DNA of 64,000 bases from Tetragonia tetragonoides (Eukaryota; Streptophyta; Magnoliopsida; Caryophyllales; Aizoaceae). How positions within the stretch are numbered: the first letter of the stretch is position 1; the number at the start of each line of letters is the position of its first letter. The position numbers and the translations under genes are program-made. The notes under the pieces are model-generated. The model was not told the origin of the DNA and did not search any database. It worked only from the letters and a program-made list of their open reading frames with translations. Of this stretch, positions 24,501 to 36,184 are shown in pieces. Where the stretch lies: NCBI GenBank assembly GCA_038025085.1, contig CM076140.1:2730501-2794500 (forward strand), given 5' to 3'.

Positions 24501-27500
24501 TCCTGGCCCCGAGTGTCTTTTTTGCCCAAACTTCTCCGGGGGGCCTATCATGACCCTAGAGGACCCTTGGTGCCCCGGGAGCGACATTCGGATCCCGGAA
24601 TTTCGATACCACCCATGCCTTTGGTGTTCCGGCTTTTACGCCAGTGTCCCGTAAACCACCATTCCAAGCCTTTCAAGGACCGAATTAGCAACACTGAGGG
24701 CCTCCCATATCTTCTAAGGGTGTTCAGTGCGATATGGTGTCAAAATATCCACCTTCGTTTCGGGGACCGGATTAGTAGAGGATCCTCGTTAGATTATGGT
24801 TTTTGCATTGGCTAGTACTAGAGGTTGATTCATTTTGTTTATAGCCTGTAGTGTCTTCTTCACTTTATGTTGTTCATTTAGTAATATCTTGTGTTAGTAT
24901 GTTTACTGCTTTACTTCTCTTGCCCTTTTAATCATCCTTTATTGCTTTTTTTATTACCAAAAAAAAAAAAAAAAAAAAAATCCTTTTTGCAAATGTATTT
25001 AAAAAAAAAAAAAAAAGAAGTTTTTGTGGGTCTTTCGGAAACAGTCTCTCTTTCTAGGCGACTAGTTAGGGGTAAGACTGCGTACATCTGGACCTCCCCA
25101 GACCCCGCCCTAGGCGGGATACTTACTGGGTTGTTGTTGTTGTTGTTGTTGTTTCGGGGACTCCCAAGAGCCCAGAAACTTTGGATTATAGCCTTTGTTT
25201 TTGGATTCCCGGAGCCTGCGTGTCATTTTTGCCCAAACTTCTCCGGGGGGTTTATCATGACCCTAGAGGACCCTCGGTACCCAAAAAGGGACATTCGGAT
25301 CCCCGAACTTTGATATCAGTATATCACCCATGCCTTTGGTGTTCCGGCTCTTACACTAGTGTCATGTAAAACGCCCTTCCAATCCAAACATGGACCAGAT
25401 AAGCGACCCCGAGGGCCTTCCATGTCCCCTATGGTGTTCTGTGCAATGTGGTGTGAAAATATCGACGGGGACTACTGGAAGCCCAAAAAAGGTGGATTTT
25501 AGCTTTCGTTTTCGGCTTCCCGGGGCCCTGAGTGTCGTTTTGCCCAAAATTCTCCGGGTGTTCTATCATTACCCTAGATTACCATTGGTGTCCCGAGAGC
25601 GACATCCGGATCCCCGATCTTCGATATCACCCATGCCTTTGGTGTCCTTGCTCTTACACATATGTCCCACAAAACACCCTTCCAACTTCCAAGCCTATCA
25701 AGGATGGATAATCGACCCCGAGGGCCTCTAATGTCCTCAATGGGTGTTCCGTGCGATGTGTTGCGAAAATATTCACCTTCATTCCGGGGCCTCGCGGAAG
25801 CTCAAAAAAGTGGATTATAGCGTTCCTTTCCGGCTTCCCGGGCTCCGGGTGTCATTTTTGCCCAAACATCTCTGGCTTGTCTATCATGACCCTAGAGGAA
25901 CCTTGGTGCCCCAGAAAGGACATCCTGATCCCCGAATATCGATATCGCCCATGCCTTTGGTGTTCCGGCTCTTACTTTAGTGTCCCGTGAAGCGCCCTTG
26001 CAAGCCTATCCCTGACCGGATAAGCGAACCCGAGGACCTCCCATGTCCCTTAGGAGTGTTTCGTGCGATGTGGTGTAAAATTATCCATCTTCGTTTCAGG
26101 GCCACGCGGAAGCCAAGAAACCGTGGTTATATTCTTCGTTTTCGGCCTCTCGGGGTCTGGGTGTCATTTTTACCCAAACTTCTCTAGGGGGTCCATCATG
26201 ACCCTACAGTACCCTCGGTGCCCCGGGAGGGACATTCGGAGCTCCGAACATCGATATCACCCATGCCTTTGGTGTTCTGGCACTTACACCGGTGTCCCGT
26301 AAAGCGCCCTTCCAAGTCTATCACAGACCGGCTAAGCAACCCCGAGGGCCTCCCATGTCCTTTATGGGTGCTCCATGCGATGTGGTTCGAAAATATCCAC
26401 CTTCGTTTTGGCGCCTCCCGGAAGCCTAAAAACGTGGATTATAACCTTCGTTTTCGGCTTCTCGGACCCCGGGTTACATTTTTGCCCAAACTTCTTCTGG
26501 GGGTCTATCATGACCTTAGAACACCCTCGGTGTTTCGGGAGGGACATCCGGATCTCCGAACTTTGATATCCCCATGCCTTTTGGTGTTCCAACTCTTACA
26601 CACCTGTGTCCCGTGAACTCCCAACCCGGCCTATCAGAGCTGGATAAGCGACCTAGAGAGCCTCCCATGTCCCCTAGGGGTGTTCCGTGCGATGTGGCGT
26701 GAAAATATCCACCTTCGTTTCGGGGTTTCCCGGAAGCCCAAAAAACGTGGATTATAGCCTTCATTTTTGGCCACCCAGGGCCCGGGTGTTATTTTTGCCC
26801 AAATTTCTTCGGGGGTCTATCATGACTCTAGAGTACCCTCGGTGCCCCGGGAGGGACATCCGAATCCCAAAACTTCTATATCACCAATGCCTTTGGTGTT
26901 TTGCCTCTTACACAAGTGTCACGTGAAACGTCTTTCCGTGCGATTTGGTGCGAAAATATCCACCTTAATTCCGCGGCCTCCCGTAAGCTTAAAAAAAGTA
27001 GATTATAGCCTTCGGTTTTGGCCACCCGAGCCCGGGTGTCATTTTTGCCCAAACTTCTCCGGGGGGTCTGTCATTACTCTAGAGTACCCTCGGTGCCCCG
27101 AGAGGGACATCCGGATCCTCGAACATCGATATCACCCATGCCTTTTGTGTTCTGGCTATTACACAAGTGTCCCGTAAAACGTCCTTCCAAGCCTATCAAT
27201 GACCGGTTAAGCGACCCTGACGGCCTCCCATGTCCTCTTTGGGTGTTCCGTGCGATGTGGTGCGAATATATCCACCTTCGTTCCGGGGCCTCCCGGAAGC
27301 TCAATAAACGTAGATTATAGCCTTCATTTTCGGCCTCCTGGGCTCCGGGTGTCTTTTTTGCCCAAACTTGTCCGGGGGGGTCTATCATGACCCTAGAGGA
27401 CCCTCGGTGCCTCGGGAGGGACATCCGGATCCCCGAATATCAATATCACCCATGCCTTTGGAGTTTCGGCTTTTACACAAGGGTCCTGGAAAACGCCCTT

Positions 27501-30500
27501 ACAAGCCTTCCAGGGACCGGAGAAGCGAACCCAAGGACCTCCCATGTCCCATAGGGGCGTTTCGTGCGATGTGTAAAAATATCCACCTTCGTTTCGGGGC
27601 CTCGCGGAAGCCAAAAAACCTTGGATTATTGCCTTCGTTTTCGGCCTCCCTGGGTCTGAGTGTCATTGCTGCCCAAACTTCTCCGGGAGGTCCATCATGA
27701 CCCTACAGTACCCTCGGTGCCCCGGGAGGGACATCCGGATCCTCGAACATCGATATCACCACACCTTGGGTGTTTTGGCAGTTACACCGGTGTCCCATAA
27801 AACGCCTTTCCAAGCCTATTAGGGACCGACTAAGCAACCCCGAGGGCCTTCCATGTCCTTTAGAGGTGTTTCCTGCGATGTGGTGCGAAAATATCAACCT
27901 TCTTTTCGGGGCCTCCCGGAAGGCCAAAAAACGTGGATAACCTTCGTTTTCGGCTTCCCGGGCCTCGGGTGTCATTTCTGCCCAAACTTCTACTGTGGGT
28001 CTATCATGACCTTAGAGTACCCTCGGTACTTCAGGAGGAACATCCGGATCCCCGAACTTTGATATCCCCCATGCTGTTGGTGTTCCTACTCTTACACCAG
28101 TGTCTCGTAAACGCCCTTCCTGACCTATTAGAGACCGGATAAGCGTCCCCTAGGGCCTCCCATGTCCCCTAGGTTTTCCGTGCGATGTAGTATGAATATA
28201 TCCACCTTCGTTTCAGGGTCTCACGGAAGCCCAAACAAGTGGATTATACAGCCTTTCTTTTTGGCCACCCGAGACCCGGGTGTCATTTTTGCCCAAACTT
28301 CTCCGGGGGGGTTATCATAACTCTAGAGTACCCTCGGGAGGGACATCCGGATCCCAGAACTTCGATATCACACACGCCTTTGGTGTTCTGGCTCTTACAC
28401 ATGTGTCCCGTGAAACGCCTTTCCAAGCCTATCAGGGACTGGATAAGCAACCACAAGGGCCTTCCTCCCCTAGGGGTGTTCCGCGCGATGTGGTGCAAAA
28501 ATATACACCTTAGTTCCGCGGCCTCTCGTAAGCTTGAAAAACGTGGATTATAGCCTTCGTTTTCGGCTTCCTGAGCCCTGGATGTCATTTTTGCCCAAAC
28601 TTCTCCGGGTGGTCTATCATGACCCAAGAGGACCCTTGGTCCCCCGGGAGGGACATCCGAATCCCCAAACTTCGATATCACCCATGCCCTTGGTGTTCCA
28701 ACTCTTACACCAGTGTCCCATAAAACGCCCTTCCAAGCCTATCATGGATCGGAAAAGCGACCTCGAGGGCTCCCATATCCCCTAGGCGGAGCCTTCGTTA
28801 TCGGCTTCCGGGGGCACGGGTATCAATTTTTGCCCAAATTTCTTTGGGGGGTCTATCATGGCCCTAGAGGACTCTCGGTGCCTCTGGGAGGGTCATCCGG
28901 ATCCCCAAAATTCTATATCACTCATGCCTTTGGCGTTCCGGGCCTTACATTGGTGTCCCGTAAAAACGCACTTACAAGTTACAAGCCTATGAGGGACCCG
29001 ATAATGGACCCAGGGGGCCTCTTATGTTCCCTAAGGGTGTCCCATGCAATGTAGTGTGAAAATATCCACCTTCGTTCCGGGGTCTCCCGCAAGCCCAAAA
29101 TACGTTTATCAGCCTTTGATTTTCGGCTTCGCGGGGCCCGATTTCCGCTTTGGCCTAAACTTCTCTCTGGGAGGTCTATCGTCACCCTAGCGGACCTCCG
29201 GTGCCTCGGGACGGTCATCTGGGTCCCCGGACTCCGATTTCACCCATGGGACATGGGTGCTGGGACATGGTACATGCGCTCGATGGGCGCTGGGACATGC
29301 GCTCGCTGGGACATGGGCCACCCATATTTTGTTTTAATAAATTTTTTATGTATTTAGCTCATTTCGATCCATTGTCTACTATGATAATATTTGGTAGAAT
29401 AACTTTTTAACAGAGTATTCTCAAGTTTGTTAATAAAAGGCTAATAATCATTTCCTAAGCACTCGGTCAAATATAGATCAAAGTTTATTGTATGACTAAT
29501 CATAATAAGTAGATATACTATGCAACAAACTATGTCATTTAGGGGTAGGTACCTCTAACCTTTATAGAGGCACCACAAGCCAATGAATTGACTTTTTTTC
29601 TATTTTATGTCAAAGGCTAATATACGGCCAGTGAATGAACGTTACCATGACTTGAGGGCACATCTCCCTCCAACATTTTAAAATTTTCCCTAAACAAATT
29701 AAGAGTCACGGATGAACCTCTCCAAATCCCGCCTTGATATTGTTTTAGTTTAACTTACCAGTTAATCACAATATTAGCACCAAAAAAGAAAAAAAGAAAA
29801 TTATTACAACAAAGTTAGAAGCGAGGCAACCCATCAGAAAACATTAAATTAAAAAAAAAACAAAAAGAGATGAAACATCCCGTGCATCGCACGAGCATGC
29901 ACACTAGTTTGAGTAATAATAAGCAGATATGCTCAATTTTAATGGTTCCCAATATTGTATGTCCTTTGTTAAAAATGAAATTAAAATTGAGATGCGCCGC
30001 AGGTTTTGGAAATCGAAGGCCAGGAAGCAGACGATGTTATTGCTACTCTTGTTGAACAAGTATTGAATAGAGGGAACAGGGTGGTAATTGCTTCACCTGA
30101 TAAGGATTTCAAGCAATTGATATCAGAAGATGTTCAACTTGTTATACCTATTCCTGAGCTTCAAAGATGGTCGTTTTATACCTTGAAGCAGTATCTCACT
30201 CAATATAATTGTGATCCACAGTCTGATTTAAGTCTACGTACGTATGTGCTGCTCTTCAACTAATTGTTTCTCTTGTTGTTCTTATTCTTTTCATCTGTTT
30301 TATTTTTGGTCCCTATAAGCATTTATTAATATTAGTTCCTACAGTAATTGAAATGAAGCTTAGTTGTTGACTACTTTGCAATAAAATCTGTTTGAGGTGA
30401 CTAGCCTAATAACCAGTTTCAAACAGTTGTACTGTGAAGCTCGGGGAGAGCAGTGTATTAAAAGGTGCACAAGGCACACAAGCCAAACGCTGCAGCGATG

Positions 30501-31432
30501 TTAGCGAGGTGCACCTAAGGCGCATCTTAGGCGCCAAATTTGTTGTTTTTTCCCATGAAGTGATGAGTTTGATGCTTTTTAATGGACTGTACTGCTATAT
30601 TTAATGTCATGGAGTATTATGATACATTTTGATGAAAAAACCATTTTTGTAAAAGCATAGTTTTAGTCATACACTAGTGCGCCTCACTTCACTGAGACGC
30701 GCACCTTGGGGGAGAGCAATAGTAAACCTTTTGTCTTCCTCTTCTCTTTGTCCTTCTTCATAGTGAGGAGGATTGTGATGAATTCTGGAACTCACAAAAC
30801 ATCATCGTCCTTGATCTGTTTGATATTTGCTTGTGTTTGAAAGTTTTTGTTTCCATATGCAGTCGTAACTTTTTCGATTTAGACATGACACAGTAGCCAT
30901 CGATTTGCTTCTTTTCAATCAAAATGTCAAATGAAAAGCTCTTGACATGCTGGTTTGAATGACTGTTTCTTTAAGTAAGTTTACAAATTTTATAGGATGC
31001 ATTCTTGGCGATGAAGTTGATGGTGTTCCTGGGATCCAAAATCTGGTTCCGGGTTTTGGTCGAAAGACTGCTGTTAAACTTCTACAAAAACATGGATCCC
31101 TGGAGAATCTATTGAATGCAGCTGCTGTGAGAACAGTCGCAAAACAATATGCCCAAGATGCACTGACCAAATACGCTTTTGAGCTTAGGAGAAATTATCA
31201 AGTCCTTGCTTTGAGAAGGTAAGATGATTCTTGATTCTTTGTCTTTGCTATTATTATTTTTCCTAATCTTGTTAGTGCTTCTCCTTGGATGAATTATTAC
31301 TGAGCGATCATTCTGTTGACTCCGTATAGGGATATCGACGTGCACGTTCAAGATGAGTGGTTATCCAAAAGAGACACGTCAAATGATTCAATTGCCATAG
31401 CAAAGTTGTACAAACTGTTAGGAGAAAGCTAG
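18583..31432 (+). CDS. Organellar 5'-3' exonuclease family protein (At1g34380/At3g52050-like) with a 10.6-kb intron
   Basis: Protein with the fold of the bacterial DNA polymerase I 5'-3' exonuclease domain (flap or RNA-primer removal); plastid or mitochondrial targeting is inferred from a Ser/Thr/Arg-rich N-terminus. Five exons: 18583-18951, 19199-19375, 30003-30237, 30996-31218 and 31330-31432, all in phase, 368 aa. Key parts: FFLDVNPICYKG at the start of the fold (about 85), VIDGEGGHEHRK, acidic IEGQEADDVIATL and SPDKDFKQLI, then the helix-three-turn-helix region GDEVDGVPGIQ / PGFGRKTAVKLL. Intron 2 (19376-30002) contains satellite array 2 with a nested insertion. Splice sites on both sides are intact (CCA|GTAAGT; CGCAG|GTTTTGG). 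Intron 3 has a small hAT-like insertion. The promoter borders array 1. Confidence 0.9.
19825..29284 (+). repeat. Satellite array 2, ~310-bp monomers (about 29 copies) inside an intron
   Basis: Same family and orientation as array 1. The anchor GTGCGATGTGG recurs at about 20110, 20418, 20580, 20888, 21093, 21318, 21617, 21927, 22226, 22546, 22847, 23160, 23475, 23778, 24098, 24416, 24730, then after an insertion at 25441, 25757, 26066, 26376, 26688, 26940 (GTGCGATTTGG), 27248, 27566, 27874, 28172, 28481 and 29045. Spacing is mostly 300-320 bp, with shortened copies near 20580, 21093, 26940 and 28790. Variant monomers recur in fixed order (see findings). The array starts abruptly at about 19825 in mid-monomer and ends in the special terminal monomer shared with array 1. 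Confidence 0.95.
24768..25150 (+). mobile_element. RTE-type (TTG)n-tailed insertion inside satellite array 2
   Basis: A ~380-bp insertion interrupts one monomer. The target sequence GTTTCGGGGAC is duplicated at 24757-24767 and 25151-25161. The 3' end is GGGGTAAGACTGCGTACATC...CAGACCCCGCC...GATACTTACTGGG followed by (TTG)n. This end type is shared by plant RTE LINEs and the SINEs that borrow their machinery. The interior has two A-rich runs (about 24958-24980 and 25002-25016) and no ORF. It is either a 5'-truncated RTE or a SINE. Confidence 0.8.
29285..29545 (+). repeat. AT-rich tail of satellite element, copy 2
   Basis: Follows the last monomer of array 2 and matches the tail of array 1 (18059-18318) over about 260 bp, with scattered substitutions and small indels. 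Just before it, 29250-29315 holds short repeats of GCTGGGACATG not seen in copy 1. Confidence 0.85.
30455..30708. mobile_element. Small hAT-like MITE in exonuclease intron 3
   Basis: The direct repeat GGGGAGAGCA (30443-30452 and 30709-30718) flanks about 255 bp with GC-rich ends (AAGGTGCACAAGG on the left; CGCGCACCTTGG on the right, which reads CCAAGGTGCGCG on the other strand). The interior is AT-rich. The size, the flanking repeat of 8-10 bp and the partly inverted ends suit a non-autonomous hAT element. End similarity is weak. Confidence 0.5.
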
Positions 31433-34400
31433 AAGTCAACATTAGCAGTGGAATTGCGTTCTTCAACTTAATACGGAGTAGTTCATAGCCTTGACTCTTG
31501 AGGGTGCAAGTGCATTCAAGGTCACTCAGGCTGCTACTTATCAACTTTCAGGGAGATACTTTTTTTTTTGCTTCAAATGATGTTTTAGTTTGTGTACTGT
31601 TTGAAGATTATCCTCAATGTATATGCCTTCTTACAAAATGGTGGTTCTTTAGTGAAAAATCCCCTTTCCTATAAAGAAAAAGGTAAATATATGCCTGCAT
31701 GTTTATCATGCTATGGTTAGATTCGTTTGTGATAGGCTTGCAACTTGTTTGCTCCAATTAACATGTGTAGACTGTTGCTCATTTGAAGGTTGAAACTACA
31801 ATTCCTCTTCAGGAGAGGTGTTTGATACTCTTCTCATTCCCTGAGGCTGCGAATCGTATGCTGTAACTTGCAAATGAGCTAGCAGTTATCACTTGCAAAG
31901 TTGCAAGTTGCTATGTAGACAAAAGGAGCATGGCCCTATAATTCCTTGGCTCTTCTCTGAAGCCGTCAAGCACGTTCCATATCCTTTTTCACAGAACAGA
32001 TCGTCTACCAGTTGCCGAACAAAAAACAGATCGTCTACCAACTAATCAAAGTCAGTCTTGTGCTGTTGTGCAGATTCTTACAAACAAATTATTAGAACAG
32101 AGACAAATTGACACTTTTTGAACCGCATGCTTGTGTTAAGAAAATTTAATGTAGTCAAGGGTCTGAAGGAAGATCCTTTATGTAGTTGCAGTTTCAGATG
32201 TAAGACTGTATATTTGATCTTGTATTTATTTTCCGGCATTGAGTTATATGATACTTAGGTTATCAACATGTAAAGTTCACTTCTGCTGATTTTAGTCCAC
32301 TTTACATGTTATGTGATACTTAGGCTATCTATATGCAAAGTTCTTCTGTTGCGATTGTTTGAGCAAAGTCGCCATTGCAAGATTTCATATGAATATCTAT
32401 ATCTTTAAAAAAGAAAAAAGAAAAAAAAAGGAGCCAGAAAGAGCGAAAGCGTGTTGTAAAGATGTCCCCAGTCCAATCCTCGTCAATAGTTTCAATTTCG
32501 TCACTGCGAATGTCATTTTGGGGCAAGCAGTGAGCCATTTGGGGTCCATTTGCTTGCAAATGTTCGTCACCATCCATTTTCACTCGTCCACGTCCACTGG
32601 TCCTATAATACACCTGTCATATCTTCCAACTGAATGAGCGAGCCCACTATTTTGAATTTTAATCATAAACACAAAAACTCGTATGAGAGGACATGACCAT
32701 GCTTTTATCTATATTCTCCCAAATTTCTAACTTTTTTATTACAAAAGACGTATTTATTGTAGTATAGATGACACCCTTGTCTATATTCTCAAAATACATA
32801 CGAGTAAATCATTGGGCTTCCTTTATTCTTATAAGATGGAGTATTTTGAAAGTCCTTACGTTCTCCTCTTAAAAGTCACCCCCTTGCGTTTTGTTGCTGT
32901 TAGCAGCAGTAGTAGCAGCAAACTTTGCTTCGTTAAGTACTTACAGATTTTACTCATCATTTTTACGTCAACTCAAAGTAGTTCTGGGTGTGAGTCTTGT
33001 GACGACATAGTATTTCATAATCTATATACATTGTTTTTGCTTGCTTAAAGCATACAAAATACAATACAACAGTAATGTGGTGATTCTAAATCGAGCATAA
33101 GTTTTCTTTCTTTTTTTCCGAATTAAAGTGATAAGCATGCTAACCTAAACCAATATGCTTAGAAAGAAACAATTACTATAGTCTATACTTCATATATATC
33201 ATGGTGGTAAGTGGTAAGTGGTAACTGGTAATAATAGAAGATACACTGTCCCAAAAATCCTACCAGATTAGTGTACCTATTGATTAAGTAATATATTACT
33301 TTAATTGATTAATACTCATAAGCAAGTTCCATGCTCCTTCCAGCATGCACCATCCTCAAAGGAAGTGCGCCCTTTTCTACATTGGTAGTCTGACATTTGT
33401 CCCATTAACAAAATGACTAAAATGGTCAAATTGTCCGTGTGGGGAATAAACTGTGAACTCAAAAGTAAAACTTCCCCAAAATTAGAGGATAGGACGAGCT
33501 TTAATTGGTGCTTAGTTTGATTATATTGCTCCCACCTTCATATTTTGCTGAGCTCATACCCCACATCACATTCATTCCTATTCACATTCATTTTGATGTT
33601 TTTTCCATCTAAATGAATTGAACTGAACGATAAAATAACATGTAAGAGAAAAAGTAGATTATTAAATTGAATCCGTTGAAGTGGGTTTGTGTTCTACATG
33701 GAAAGATTAAAGGGTCTTGAGCATAGAAGTGGGTTACTCCACCCATTACCAATTGGTTTTGGGTTGGAACCTCATTTATCTTGTATGTGTGCTCACTTGT
33801 TAAGGCCTAAATTTTGAAATTTATCAGAATCAAACTCTATCGAGCTGAACTGAATCGAATCAATAGCGATTAAGCTGTATTGAACACACACTCACTTTGA
33901 CATCATGATATGCCTTGTTCGAAGCCAGCTGCTTCTTGCCTCGTTGATATCACCTCCGCTATCTGAGCTTCCCTTGCCAGTGGCGCACAACTCGTAATTG
34001 GTACCTCAGAAAATGCCCTCTCAGTTTTTTAATCATCATTTGCCCTTTTTCACATTTATTTGATCAAAAAAACTTTGGTGGGTCTAGGTTAATGAAATCT
34101 TGGCCCCTTTTTATTTAACCCCTGTTAGTCTATTCGTTTCCTTATTTATTTATTTATTTATTTCCTAAATCAACGGTGATAGGTACTAGATCAAATCATA
34201 TCGGTACTGGGCCCACTAGTGTATTTGCTAGTGATTGATGATCATCTTCACATTTTAGTGGAGAATCGACGGTGATGAGTGAAGAGTTGACTCATATGGG
34301 ACCCCACTAAAGTGTACTGTACTCCTCTACTTGAGCTGGGCTACCCTGCTCACAATGGTGCATATTTTTATTTAATATAATTTATAATTTAAAGTAGTGT

Positions 34401-34614
34401 ATTATTATTGTACTCGGCAGTATTTTCTTATTAATAGAAGCAGTATAATTATTGTACTTTTTTGGGCTTTTTTTTTCTTGCCCCACTTTTTGTCATGCTG
34501 ATAAATTGATTCAGACGACCCCAAGTTCTCCTTTCCAACATCTGCTGAACTCTCTCTCTCCCTGGTTTGGATGGAGGATAGAGCTTAAAGGACATCTCTG
34601 AAACCCTGAATCTG
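31433..34614. other. Intergenic region between the exonuclease and STOP1-like genes
   Basis: The first ~250 bp are likely exonuclease 3' UTR. The rest is AT-rich, with two near-identical ~25-bp segments near 32000 and 32025 (acagatcgtctaccagtt, acagatcgtctaccaact) and repeated gttatgtgatacttagg blocks near 32245 and 32310. A CT-rich stretch at 34540-34565 and the GT donor at 34615 mark the likely first, non-coding exon of the STOP1-like gene. No other gene seen. Confidence 0.45.
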
Positions 34615-36155
34615 GTGAGTTTATCATTTCCCTCATTAGGGTTCTTATCAAACTGAACTTTATGATGTTGATTTAAGGAAAGATGTGGCCTTTTTGTTGT
34701 TTGCTATTGTGGGTTTTGACTTATTTGCAGTGGCTTCGTTTGTTTATCTGTTTTCGGAACTGTATAGAGGGTTAGATCTGTGATTTTGAGATATGTCTTC
34801 TTTTATTCATGTAACTAAGTGGGTTTTGAATGATGGGTTGACCTTGAATATGATGAAAAATGTACTATTTTGTCTAATTTATTTTTAGTATGGAGGTTTT
34901 TGATTGAGGATTGCTTAGTTTTTTTTATATTGTGTTTGAGTGAACAATTTTATTGGTTAAATTGCATTTCAAAGCCGGATTCCTGCAGCACTTTGTTATT
35001 GGGGTTAATACATCTTGAGGGATTCTCCTTGCTAAGTGCTTGGTAGAAGTTATGTTTGGAAGCTGAGATCATATCTTTGTATTTTTTTTGTAAGAATGGT
35101 GGTGCTGCGGTGCAGAACGAAGTTATATAACAATTTATGAGTTGCTATAAGCATAATTTTATTGAAATTACTAGTCTGATACTGCATGCTACCTTTGAGA
35201 ATCTAGATGCAAACTTTAAGATGCTCAATGATTGGAAGAATTTTTGAACTATCTAAAAATTAGACATTTGGTTTGGCTGGTAATGTGGTGCATGGCGGTT
35301 GAGGTGTGAAGCAACAAGGAGAAATTAATGGAACTTTTGAATCAGGGAATTTTGGTTTTGCCTACTCTTATGAGATAAGAAAAGTGTTGTTGTCTAGGAT
35401 GCATAGTTAGGTGAGGTTGTATGGATTAGGTCCCATGACGAGTTGATGACCTATCAGAAGCACGAACAAAGATTCACTCTTATGTATGATAGCTGCTGTC
35501 CCTTTAGTTCATGGGTCGAAATGGTTGGACTCTACTATGCTGACTCATAAACTGGAATTGGCAGATGTGAGAAAGGGTATTTATGGACTTCTCTGAGAGG
35601 AATTGTATAATGTGAATGATTTGGCATTAAGTTCATACTTCATACAATCATACTCCACATGATTGTTGGAAACTAAAAAAAAGATTCATATAGTGAAGTA
35701 TGGAGAGCAGCTAAGGGTGTGTTCATTTGCACTTATCATAAAAAAATCATGCGAATGTTAATAGTGGACAAACTGGTAAAAAGCAGGTGGGGATCGAATA
35801 AGAAGTCATTCTTAATCTTTGGATTAGCCAATATTTACTTTTAAGTCGATCCATTATTCTCGCACAAAATTTTACTGTTATAGTTTGCCCTTTCTTAAGT
35901 GTCCAGCTTAAGCTTAATCTTTCATGTTAGTAATTGGACGTTAGGTTAATCACTGTTTAGCTGTTTATCATGACTTCACATATCTCTCATTGACTTATTG
36001 TATGAAACCTGGATTGTAAAATGGGCAGTGATTGTGTTGTGGTTTCCCTATTCCCTTTTTTTTTTTTTAATAATTTGTATATACTCTATGTAGTTACTTG
36101 TTACAGCAATATAAACATGTTTTCTTGATGTGATTAATTCAGTTTTGTCTCTCAG
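34615..36155 (+). promoter_or_regulatory. Probable 5'-UTR intron of the STOP1-like gene
   Basis: The donor AATCTG|GTGAGT at 34615 and acceptor TCTCTCAG|TAAAC ending at 36155 would remove 1.54 kb, placing the start codon 29 nt into the next exon. The sequence between is T-rich on the + strand, as plant introns are, and has no long ORF. Leader introns often raise expression in plants. The exact transcript start is not visible. Confidence 0.6.
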
Positions 36156-36184
36156 TAAACATTACACCTAAGGAAAAATTGAAG

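Noticed and set aside
16330..29220. Dozens of 60-150-codon open frames with recurrent peptides in the satellite arrays
   Set aside because: They follow the GC-rich repeat, occur in several frames and both strands, end at random monomer positions and have no splice or start context. They are by-products of a period close to a multiple of three.
16222..29250. CRISPR array
   Set aside because: The repeats are contiguous ~310-bp monomers in a plant nuclear genome, without unique spacers.
35716..35760. MITE-like end (GGGTGTGTTCATTTGCACTTA), resembling one near 44459
   Set aside because: No opposite end or target duplication could be found for either.
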